NCBI GenBank assembly: GCA_021162125.1
Contig: JAGGZG010000145.1
Coordinates: forward strand, 1 to 5,346
Length of the DNA: 5,346 bases
Direction of reading: 5' to 3'
DNA from: Anaerolineae bacterium
GTDB taxonomy: Bacteria; Chloroflexota; Anaerolineae; JACIWR01
Shown: positions 1 through 5,346 of the stretch, piece by piece
How positions within the stretch are numbered: position 1 is the first letter of the stretch
How the letters are laid out: every line of letters begins with the position of its first letter
Notes under the pieces: model-generated
Databases searched by the model: none
The model's input: only the letters and a program-made list of their open reading frames with translations
What the model was told of the DNA's origin: nothing
Made by a program: the position numbers and the translations under genes

Positions 1-2
1 AA

Positions 3-1214
3 ATCGGCATTGTTCCCTTGTTTTCGCCCGTCCACGATCCACTCAGGCTGGAGCGGCAAATTCCGTGGCTGCGGGAGATTGAGCAGTCGGGCGGTTTCAC
101 CTTCGAGTGGAGCACTCCAGACCAGTCCACGGAAGCCGACTTGAAGGTCTATTTCCTGCGCACCGGCGGCACGGAACAGGAGTTCCGCACGCTGTACAGG
201 CAGACCGCAGACCCGATTTACCTCCTGGTATACCCGGGAGAGAATTCGCTGGCTGCCTCGTTGGAAATCCTGGCTTACGTCCGGCGCATGGGCGGACGGG
301 GAGAGATCATCCAGGGCACACCGCAAGCGATAGCCACGCGGCTCATGATGTTGGCGCGAAGTGCCGGCGCATTGCGGCGCCTGAGCCAGTCCCGTCTGGG
401 GATCATCGGCCGCCCGTCGGACTGGCTGATCGCCGGCAATGCCAACCCGGACGCTGTGTACATGCGTTGGGGCACGGAGCTGGTGGACGTGCCGCTGGCC
501 GAGATGTCAGCGCTGGTCCGGCCAGTCCAGCGGCACGAAGGCTGGCTCACCGAGGTATCACAGGCTGCCACCTCCTGCGCCGCGCACGCCCCGGAATCGC
601 TCGACTGGGCGCAGGGGATGTACACTGCCTTGCAGACAATCCGCCAACGGTACCGGTTGAACGCTCTCACCCTGCGCTGTTTTGACCTGTTGGACGAGTT
701 TCACCAGACGGGCTGTTTGCCGCTCGCCCGGCTGAACGACGAGGGCATCCCGGCAGGGTGCGAGGGCGACGTGCCCGCATTGTTCAGCATGGTGCTCAGC
801 TTCTACCTGACCGGCCGCGCTGCGTTTATGAGCAACCCGGCGTCCGTTAACCTGGAGAAGAACCAGATGGTTCTGGCCCACTGTACGGTCCCCACATCGC
901 TGGTTACTTCTTTCAGCCTGCCCACGCACTTCGAGTCTGGGCTTGGCCTGGGCGTCCGTGGCAAGCTGCCGCTGGGACGCTGTGTAATACTCCGCGTGGG
1001 AGGTCCGGCGCTGGATCAGTACTGGCTGAGCGGCGGTGAAATCATCGAGAACCTGGAACGGAACGACCTATGCCGTAGCCAGATACTGGTACAGGTTGAC
1101 GAGGATTTGGGAACGATGCTGACCAACCCTTTGGGCAATCATCGCATCGTCGTTCCCGGCGATGATGTGGTGCTGTTCCAAACTTTCTTCGACCGGGCCG
1201 GCTGTCTGCGATAG
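3..1214 (+). CDS. L-fucose/L-arabinose isomerase family protein, 5' end outside the window
   Basis: The product resembles the FucI/AraA sugar isomerase fold, cytosolic enzymes that interconvert aldoses and ketoses with a divalent metal. The frame is open to the left edge and reads IGIVPLFSP before the first in-window start (TTG at 18). That TTG has no ribosome binding site, so the true start is probably a few codons off the edge. Counting from TTG 18, the N-terminal half is a Rossmann-like region. The C-terminal part carries the family-like motifs CEGD (E249), LAHC (H288), THFESGLG (304-311) and GNHRIVVPGD (373-382, H375). E249, H288 and H375 probably match three of the AraA-type metal or active-site residues. 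The stretch after FM (270-273) reads S-N where AraA has acidic E-D, so catalysis is uncertain. About 405 residues is shorter than FucI (about 590) or AraA (about 500). The substrate cannot be assigned. The gene ends in TAG just before a hairpin and converges on the PTS gene. Confidence 0.85.
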   Translation: MGIVPLFSPVHDPLRLERQIPWLREIEQSGGFTFEWSTPDQSTEADLKVYFLRTGGTEQEFRTLYRQTADPIYLLVYPGENSLAASLEILAYVRRMGGRGEIIQGTPQAIATRLMMLARSAGALRRLSQSRLGIIGRPSDWLIAGNANPDAVYMRWGTELVDVPLAEMSALVRPVQRHEGWLTEVSQAATSCAAHAPESLDWAQGMYTALQTIRQRYRLNALTLRCFDLLDEFHQTGCLPLARLNDEGIPAGCEGDVPALFSMVLSFYLTGRAAFMSNPASVNLEKNQMVLAHCTVPTSLVTSFSLPTHFESGLGLGVRGKLPLGRCVILRVGGPALDQYWLSGGEIIENLERNDLCRSQILVQVDEDLGTMLTNPLGNHRIVVPGDDVVLFQTFFDRAGCLR

Positions 1215-1218
1215 CAAA

Positions 1219-1251
1219 AGGTGCGACGCACTTTAGAAGTGTGTCGCACCT
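1219..1251. terminator. Hairpin terminator between convergent genes
   Basis: AGGTGCGACGCACTT pairs with AAGTGTGTCGCACCT around a three-base TAG loop. That makes a 15-bp stem whose only imperfection is the 1228/1242 position (G-T on the + strand, C-A in the - strand transcript). It begins 5 bases after the TAG stop of the isomerase-like gene and lies 24 bases past the stop of the - strand PTS gene. Read on the - strand the stem is followed by TTTT, as in an intrinsic terminator. Read on the + strand the stem is better paired but has no clear U-run (ATCTACC follows). It probably ends the PTS transcript and may stop the isomerase transcript too. Confidence 0.75.
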
Positions 1252-1274
1252 ATCTACCCGTTGTCCCCGTAATC

Positions 1275-3818
1275 TCACGTCTCGAGGCCGCCCAGGAAAT
1301 CGGTTACCCGCGCTTCGACCTCTGCCGCGTCTCCGAGGGCCAGCACCTCTTGCGCCAGGGCTTGCGCTTGCCCGCGGTCCAGTTGACGGATCAACTGCTT
1401 GGCAACCGGGATGGCACGAGGGGTCATGCTGAACTCGTCCAACCCCAGGCCCAACAGAATCGGGATCGCCAGGCGCTGACCAGCCATTTCACCGCACACC
1501 CCCACCCACTTGCCCGCCGCGTGCCCGGCCTCGATCACGTTGCGGATCAGGCGCAGAACCGCCGGGTCCAGCGGGTGATACAGATAGCTCACCCGCTCAT
1601 TGCCCCGGTCGCAGGCCAGGGTATACTGGGTCAGGTCGTTGGAGCCGATGCTGAAGAAATCTACCTCCGGCGCGAGAACGTCAGCGGCGATGGCCGCCGC
1701 CGGGGTCTCGACCATAATCCCGACTTCGAGCTGGTCAACGTGGGGAATACCATCCGCCGCCAGGTCACGCCGCGCCTGATCGAGGGCCGCCCGTGCCTGC
1801 AGGACCTCACCACGGGTAGCCACCATCGGGAACATGACCTTCACGTTGTGCCCCACACCAGCGCGGAGGATGGCCCGCAACTGGGGCTGGAAGATGTCCG
1901 GCCTCTCCAGGCAAAGGCGAATGGCCCGCACGCCCAGGAAGGGGTTCAACTCCGTACCGATGTCCAGGTACGGCAACTGCTTATCCCCACCAACGTCCAG
2001 CGTGCGCACGATCAACGGGCGCTGGCCCATTACCTCGGCGATGGCGCGGTAGGCCGCAAACTGTTCCTCCTCGTCAGGCAGGGTCGTCCGCCCCAGGTAC
2101 AGAAACTCGGTGCGCAGCAGGCCCACGCCTTCTGCACCATAGCTGATCGCCTCGTGGGCCGAATCCACGTCCCCGATATTAGCCACCACTTCCACGCGAT
2201 GCCCATCGCGGGTGAGGGCCGGTTCGGTCGCTCGCTCCAATGCCTTAGCCTGGACTGCGGTCAGACGCTCCTGGCGCGCGCGGTAGGCACGCACAGTCTC
2301 CGGGGAGGGGTTCACCTCCACTACGCCGGACTCCCCATCCAAGGCCAAAATGGTCCCAGACGGCACAGCCAATATCTCCTCTCCCACACCAACCACCGCC
2401 GGGATACCCCACATGCGGGCCAAAATCGCCGTGTGAGAGGTTGAGCCACCCAGAGCAGTGCACAGCCCGCGCACCCGCGTCCGGTCCATCAAGGCCGTCT
2501 CAGAGGGCACCAAATCCTCCGCCACCACGATGACCGGTTCCGGAAGTTGGCTGAGCTGCGACAGGTCCACCCCCATGAGCACGGCCAGCAGCCGGTTACC
2601 CACGTCCCGCACATCGGCAGCTCGCGCGCTCATCAACTCGTCGTCCAGGCTCTCGAAGTGACTCACCCACTGGCCAATGACATCGCTGACGGCGGCCTCG
2701 GCGTTGCAATGCTCGGTGGCTATTTTCTCCTCGACAGTGGAGACCAGTTCGTCGTCCTCCAACATCATGCGGTGGAACTCGAAAATGCGCCCGGTCTGCT
2801 CGTCGGCAGTAGCGGACACGTGTTGCTGTACCTCGTCAAGTTGGTGGCGGGCGGTATCTAGCGCCCGCCGGAAACGGTCTATCTCGGCCTGGGGATCGTC
2901 CACTGTGCACCGTTCTACACGCAGGTCGGGTCGCCGGTAGACGAAGGCGGGAGCGACAGCGTATCCTTCAGAAGCACCAATCCCTTGCAGGCGGGAGGGC
3001 AGCGAGCCCTGAGGGACGACCGGCGATGGGGCCGGCTGCGATACGGGAGGCCGGGAGGGAGGAGTGGTGGCCGCTTCTTCTTTTTCCTCTTCCATCTCAC
3101 CAAAGCCGGCTTCCACCAACGCGCTCAAGGCGGCGATGGCCTCGTCGGCGTCCTCGCCCTGGGCCACGATGCGGATGCGCTCACCCTGCCGGGCCGTGCC
3201 CTGGCTGGCCACCTGCATCATACTCTTGGCATCCACCGGCTGGCGGCCCTGGGTCACGTTCTGCACAGTGATTTTCGAGGCAAACCGGGAAGCAGTCTGT
3301 ACGAAAAGGGCAGCGGGGCGGGCGTGCAATCCAACCGGATTGGGGACAACCAGTTCAACGCTGCGGATGGGACCTGTCGCTGCGGACGGAGACTCCGCCG
3401 GAGGTGCAAGGGGCTCTGCCTGAGGAATTTTGGGAAGTTCCATAGCGGTCTCGGCGGCGCGCTGAACCTGGTCCAGATCGTCACCCAGGGAAGCGGCCAC
3501 GGCGGCGGCGATAGCGCCTTCCACCAGTGGAGCATTGCTCAACCGGACGTGTGCCCGCTGCTCTGGAGGAAGCATCTCCAGCACCATCTGGGTGGTCATC
3601 ACCGCGCTACCCAGGTCCATTAAAATCAGGACGCCGTCTTCGCTATACACGGCGTCCACCGCCTGTTGAATCCTCTCAAAGCTGGTACCCAGCCCCCCGT
3701 CTTCCAGGCCGCCGGCCGCCACGATGGGCAAATCACTCCGCGCGCTCATCTGACTGGCTACCGCGCAGACGCCCTGGGCCAGTTCCTGGCTGTGTGCTAC
3801 GATTACGATGCCGACCAA
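1275..3818 (-). CDS. ptsP: DhaM-HPr-enzyme I fusion, PEP-dependent multiphosphoryl transfer protein
   Basis: This 847-residue cytosolic protein should pass phosphate from PEP to the dihydroxyacetone kinase subunit DhaL. Residues 1-128 are a DhaM/mannose-type EIIA domain with phosphorylatable H9 (VAHS) and the GLGTS and MDLGSAVM motifs. Residues 152-240 are HPr, with active H165 in PVGLHARPAA and a Ser46-like S199 in DAKSMMQ. Residues 274-840 are a complete enzyme I: H462 in GGSTSHTAILAR, the GVGLLRTEF and RTLDVGGDK PEP-site motifs, SIGSNDLTQY (724-732), and catalytic C775 in GVCGEMAG. Ala/Pro/Glu-rich linkers (129-151, 243-273) separate the domains. E. coli DhaM (472 residues) has only a truncated EI; here EI is full length. 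The chosen start is TTG at 3818, which has AAGGGGGG five bases upstream and begins exactly at the DhaM N-terminus. A longer in-frame ATG at 3968 would only translate an intergenic repeat. The symbol follows the enzyme I part; dhaM would also be defensible. DhaK and DhaL are not in the window. Confidence 0.95.
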   Translation of the reverse strand: MVGIVIVAHSQELAQGVCAVASQMSARSDLPIVAAGGLEDGGLGTSFERIQQAVDAVYSEDGVLILMDLGSAVMTTQMVLEMLPPEQRAHVRLSNAPLVEGAIAAAVAASLGDDLDQVQRAAETAMELPKIPQAEPLAPPAESPSAATGPIRSVELVVPNPVGLHARPAALFVQTASRFASKITVQNVTQGRQPVDAKSMMQVASQGTARQGERIRIVAQGEDADEAIAALSALVEAGFGEMEEEKEEAATTPPSRPPVSQPAPSPVVPQGSLPSRLQGIGASEGYAVAPAFVYRRPDLRVERCTVDDPQAEIDRFRRALDTARHQLDEVQQHVSATADEQTGRIFEFHRMMLEDDELVSTVEEKIATEHCNAEAAVSDVIGQWVSHFESLDDELMSARAADVRDVGNRLLAVLMGVDLSQLSQLPEPVIVVAEDLVPSETALMDRTRVRGLCTALGGSTSHTAILARMWGIPAVVGVGEEILAVPSGTILALDGESGVVEVNPSPETVRAYRARQERLTAVQAKALERATEPALTRDGHRVEVVANIGDVDSAHEAISYGAEGVGLLRTEFLYLGRTTLPDEEEQFAAYRAIAEVMGQRPLIVRTLDVGGDKQLPYLDIGTELNPFLGVRAIRLCLERPDIFQPQLRAILRAGVGHNVKVMFPMVATRGEVLQARAALDQARRDLAADGIPHVDQLEVGIMVETPAAAIAADVLAPEVDFFSIGSNDLTQYTLACDRGNERVSYLYHPLDPAVLRLIRNVIEAGHAAGKWVGVCGEMAGQRLAIPILLGLGLDEFSMTPRAIPVAKQLIRQLDRGQAQALAQEVLALGDAAEVEARVTDFLGGLET

Positions 3819-3823
3819 TACGA

Positions 3824-3831
3824 CCCCCCTT
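3824..3831 (-). promoter_or_regulatory. Ribosome binding site for the TTG start of the PTS fusion
   Basis: On the - strand AAGGGGGG lies five bases (TCGTA) before TTG at 3818. This purine-rich site decides the start: the 50 upstream in-frame codons encode an unrelated repeat-derived stretch, and the DhaM domain begins directly at this TTG. Confidence 0.65.
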
Positions 3832-3864
3832 GTCAATGATTTCAGCTCCCTACAGAGCAGTGCG

Positions 3865-3880
3865 CCTACCTTAAGATAGG
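3865..3880. promoter_or_regulatory. 16-bp imperfect palindrome, possible operator
   Basis: CCTACCTTAAGATAGG is symmetric at seven of eight base pairs around a CTTAAG core. It lies 46 bases upstream of the TTG start of the PTS fusion, where a repressor or activator site could sit. I could not find a convincing -35/-10 pair next to it, so the operator role is a guess from symmetry and position. Confidence 0.3.
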
Positions 3881-3897
3881 TCTGCCGATCAACCAAA

Positions 3898-3942
3898 CGT
3901 GTTGCGTGTTGCGTGTTGCGTGTTGCGTATTGCGTGTTGCGT
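3898..3942. repeat. 7-bp tandem repeat (GTTGCGT, six units)
   Basis: Six consecutive 7-bp units run from 3901 to 3942. Five read GTTGCGT and the fifth (3929-3935) reads ATTGCGT; a partial CGT precedes them at 3898. On the - strand the repeat translates as NTQYATRNTQHATR, a typical spurious N-terminal extension. This is non-coding intergenic repeat DNA between the DJ-1/PfpI gene and the PTS gene. Confidence 0.9.
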
Positions 3943-3967
3943 AAGACGGAGCACGCAATACGTAGCA
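3921..3967. repeat. Inverted repeat overlapping the tandem repeat
   Basis: CGTATTGCGTG at 3926-3936 is the exact reverse complement of CACGCAATACG at 3952-3962. Allowing two G-T pairs, the stem extends to 16 bp (3921-3936 with 3952-3967) around a 15-base loop. No T-run follows on the - strand, so it does not look like an intrinsic terminator for the upstream DJ-1/PfpI gene. It may be a dispersed palindromic element or an mRNA-stabilising hairpin. Confidence 0.75.
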
Positions 3968-4007
3968 AGCAATCAATCTCGTCCTATTTTCGCAAAACCG
4001 AACTGCG

Positions 4008-4535
4008 TTAAGGAGAACTCAGGGTTGCTACGAGTTCGCGGCAGTAGGCCGGAATGTCGGCCACCACCCGTCCCCAGACCACGTTGCCCTCGCGAAATGC
4101 CGGCTCGTCCACCCACGTCGCCCCGGCGTTGACCAGGTCATCCCGGATACCCATTGACCCGGTGACCCGCATACCGCGCACGATGCCCGCCGAGGCAAGC
4201 ACCCACCCGGCGTGGCAGATAGAACCCACTACCTTGCCCTGCTCGTACATTCCACGCACCAGGGAAAGTACCCCTGGATGGCGACGTAGCTTGTCCGGCG
4301 CCCACCCGCCGGGGATGAGCACAGCATCGAAATCCTGGGGGCCCACGTCATCCGCGCCAACTTCCGCCGTGGCCGTCAGGCCACCGGATTTGCTCACGTA
4401 AGTTTCGCCAGCCTTGAGACCCACTACAGTGACTTCCGCGCCCTCCTCCTGCATACGCATCAACGGCACCCAGAACTCCAAGTCTTCGTAAGCAGGAGCG
4501 ACCAAAACAGCAACCCGTTTCCCTTTGAGTTTCAC
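4008..4535 (-). CDS. DJ-1/PfpI family protein (glutamine amidotransferase-like)
   Basis: This 175-residue single-domain cytosolic protein belongs to the DJ-1/PfpI superfamily, which includes intracellular peptidases, deglycase/glyoxalase-like enzymes and stress chaperones. The family active site is visible: E17 in APAYEDLE, the nucleophile C107 followed by H108 in SICHAGW, and the AVLIPGGWAPDKLR loop (71-84). The length is normal for PfpI/YhbO-type proteins. The end differs from usual relatives: GNVVWGRVVADIPAYC stands where a VTSR-P-D-LPAFC motif is common. The start chosen is GTG at 4535, preceded by AAGGAGG with five bases between. The frame stays open upstream to 4673, but that stretch translates an intergenic repeat (LRLRSGQG). 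It lies 109 bases downstream of the methyltransferase-like gene and 189 bases upstream of the PTS gene on the same strand. The exact substrate is unknown; the family call is secure. Confidence 0.93.
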   Translation of the reverse strand: MKLKGKRVAVLVAPAYEDLEFWVPLMRMQEEGAEVTVVGLKAGETYVSKSGGLTATAEVGADDVGPQDFDAVLIPGGWAPDKLRRHPGVLSLVRGMYEQGKVVGSICHAGWVLASAGIVRGMRVTGSMGIRDDLVNAGATWVDEPAFREGNVVWGRVVADIPAYCRELVATLSSP

Positions 4536-4540
4536 TTCAT

Positions 4541-4547
4541 CCTCCTT
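4541..4547 (-). promoter_or_regulatory. Ribosome binding site for the DJ-1/PfpI gene
   Basis: AAGGAGG on the - strand is a near-perfect Shine-Dalgarno sequence five bases before GTG at 4535. It fixes the start at GTG rather than at the longer in-frame ATG at 4673. An ATG at 4540 lies between them but is out of frame and stops after two codons. Confidence 0.8.
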
Positions 4548-4560
4548 AACTTGCGATGGG

Positions 4561-4630
4561 CGAAGGTCTCCTGATTGAGCCCCCTTCGCGGTCAGGCCCT
4601 GCCCTGAGCGAAGACGAAGGGAGACCTTCG
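4561..4630. repeat. Dispersed palindromic repeat with nested hairpins
   Basis: CGAAGGTCTCC at 4561-4571 is the exact reverse complement of GGAGACCTTCG at 4620-4630. Inside lie further complementary pairs: CCCTTCG (4582-4588) with CGAAGGG (4615-4621), and CTTCGC (4584-4589) with GCGAAG (4608-4613). The last two are alternatives to each other. The inner CCCTGAGCGAAGACGAAGGG resembles a short repeat type often seen scattered between genes in Chloroflexota and some other bacteria (recalled, not searched). It fills most of the 109-bp gap between the methyltransferase-like and DJ-1/PfpI genes. No gene is present in this gap. Confidence 0.75.
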
Positions 4631-4644
4631 GCGAACGCTTACCA

Positions 4645-5280
4645 TCACAACTTCTGGCAGGCCGGGCAACCACTCACTTCGATCGGAGGAGATTCGGAGC
4701 GTTCTCCCTGGCCCACGTACCCCACCGCCCCGCACTGACAGGCATACCACCCCTCCTGCACTTGCTCAAAAGGCACGCGCGGACGGGTCAAATCAATGAC
4801 TTCGACCCCACTCTTCCAGCGAGCGTTGGTGATCAGCCGCTGGCAACCGGCCGCCTGTAACCGGCCGAAGTACTCGCCAAAATGCTGGCAGTGGCGCATG
4901 AGCAGTACGGCGACCGTCACCCCCGGCGGGATGGCGACGTCCAGCGCGTTGGCGCAGACGACGTGCAGATTGCGCGGCAGATCGAAGCCAATCTCGCTGA
5001 GGGCCGTTCCCAAGACCACGGGGTTGACTTCCACGGCGTACACCCGCCGCGCCCGCTCCGCCAGTCGCAGCGCCAGCCGCAGATCGCCAGCACCTAAGTC
5101 TAGAACTATATCACATTTTTCAATGTTTTGCAAGACCAAAGCGTGGATGTCGTCGTAGGGACTAAACCAGCCCTCCCAGTCGGATAGATCGTGGCGGGCA
5201 GCAAAAGCTGCAAAACCCCCTCGAAATTGAGCGCGGTTCTCTTCGGTGCGAGCCGCCAGGCGGCGGATCACTTCTTTCAT
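4645..5280 (-). CDS. SAM-dependent methyltransferase-like protein with C-terminal zinc-ribbon-like tail
   Basis: This 211-residue protein looks like a class I SAM-dependent methyltransferase of unknown substrate. Motif I is DLGAGD (61-66), the acidic residue after beta-2 is E84 (YAVEVNP), and NALD (111-114) fits the adenine-contacting region. Helix-rich residues 1-50 precede the fold. I see no NPPY-type amine-methylation motif; the equivalent strand reads AVLLMRHCQHFGEY. The tail (178-211) has four cysteines as C181-x-C183 and C205-x2-C208 in a rubredoxin or zinc-ribbon-like arrangement, starting WYACQCG. This could bind zinc and guide a protein or RNA partner. The start chosen is ATG at 5280, with only a weak GGTGG upstream. 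A TTG at 5304 would add eight residues. It is the first of three same-strand genes, 109 bases ahead of the DJ-1/PfpI gene. The methyltransferase fold is fairly sure; activity and target are not. Confidence 0.8.
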   Translation of the reverse strand: MKEVIRRLAARTEENRAQFRGGFAAFAARHDLSDWEGWFSPYDDIHALVLQNIEKCDIVLDLGAGDLRLALRLAERARRVYAVEVNPVVLGTALSEIGFDLPRNLHVVCANALDVAIPPGVTVAVLLMRHCQHFGEYFGRLQAAGCQRLITNARWKSGVEVIDLTRPRVPFEQVQEGWYACQCGAVGYVGQGERSESPPIEVSGCPACQKL

Positions 5281-5310
5281 AACGCGGCCACCAGCTATAA
5301 CCAAACCATG

Positions 5311-5346
5311 TCATTCTGAACGACTGAAAAGCCTGCCACTTCGACA
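5311..5346. repeat. Probable fragment of a dispersed intergenic repeat at the window edge
   Basis: TCATTCTGAACGA (5311-5323) and CACTTCGACA (5337-5346) resemble the TCATTCTGAGCGAAG and CACTTCGACAAGCTCAG kinds of short repeats found between genes in many Chloroflexota genomes. This is recalled similarity only, and the element is cut by the window edge. The rest of 5281-5310 is the leader of the methyltransferase-like gene, with no clear promoter. Confidence 0.35.

Noticed and set aside
1221..2444. A 407-codon + strand open frame
   Set aside because: It lies wholly antisense to the enzyme I part of the fusion, its translation has no recognisable motifs, and its start lies inside the terminator hairpin. 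High G+C content explains the long open frame.
2985..3623. A 212-codon + strand open frame
   Set aside because: It is antisense to the HPr and DhaM domains, is compositionally odd, and has no recognisable domain or ribosome binding site.
3898..3967. CRISPR array
   Set aside because: The units are only 7 bp and directly abut, with no spacers, so this is a simple tandem repeat with a hairpin.
3968..4007. Intrinsic terminator after the DJ-1/PfpI gene
   Set aside because: The only nearby fold on the - strand is a short TTTT-GCG-AAAA pairing with no GC-rich stem and no T-run after it.
3899..4132. A 77-codon + strand open frame beginning in the tandem repeat
   Set aside because: The translation starts with repeat-derived VLRVACCVLRIACC-like residues and then runs antisense to the DJ-1/PfpI gene, so it is an artefact.
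5281..5346. Sigma70 promoter for the methyltransferase-like gene (TATAGC at about -10)
   Set aside because: No acceptable -35 hexamer lies 16-18 bases upstream of the TATAGC, and the upstream sequence is truncated by the window edge.

Overview
The window is GC-rich bacterial DNA (roughly 60% G+C by eye) with four protein-coding genes, one on the + strand and three on the - strand. Several features suggest a Chloroflexota (Anaerolineae/Caldilineae-like) genome: a DhaM-HPr-enzyme I fusion, an L-fucose-isomerase-like protein, and short dispersed intergenic repeats of the CCCTGAGCGAAG/CTTCGACA and GTTGCGT types. The phylum is an inference from gene types and repeat style, since no marker gene is present.

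Layout. Positions 3-1214 (+) hold an L-fucose/L-arabinose isomerase-family protein whose first few codons lie off the left edge. It converges on the PTS gene, with a strong 15-bp hairpin at 1219-1251 between them that can act as a terminator. Positions 1275-3818 (-) encode an 847-residue phosphotransferase that joins a DhaM-type EIIA domain, an HPr domain and a complete enzyme I. All three phosphorylatable histidines and the enzyme I catalytic cysteine are present. Its 189-bp upstream gap holds a 16-bp palindrome, a 7-bp tandem repeat and a long hairpin. Positions 4008-4535 (-) encode a DJ-1/PfpI protein with the Glu/Cys/His active site. A second repeat-filled gap (4536-4644) follows. Positions 4645-5280 (-) encode a small SAM-methyltransferase-like protein with a C-terminal four-cysteine zinc-ribbon-like tail. 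The right edge ends inside what looks like another dispersed repeat.

Function. The phosphotransferase should carry phosphate from PEP through its own EI, HPr and EIIA domains to a DhaL-ADP subunit of a dihydroxyacetone kinase. DhaK and DhaL are not in this window. The fucose-isomerase-like gene suggests sugar metabolism nearby, but no pathway link between the genes is shown. The three - strand genes read in the same direction, but the 109- and 189-bp gaps filled with repeats make a tight operon uncertain.

The automatic longest-ORF starts are misleading for two genes. Both extend into intergenic repeats, and a well-placed ribosome binding site marks the real start further in (TTG at 3818, GTG at 4535). 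I found no clearly new multi-gene system. The most notable item is the one-chain PEP-to-DhaL phosphorelay.
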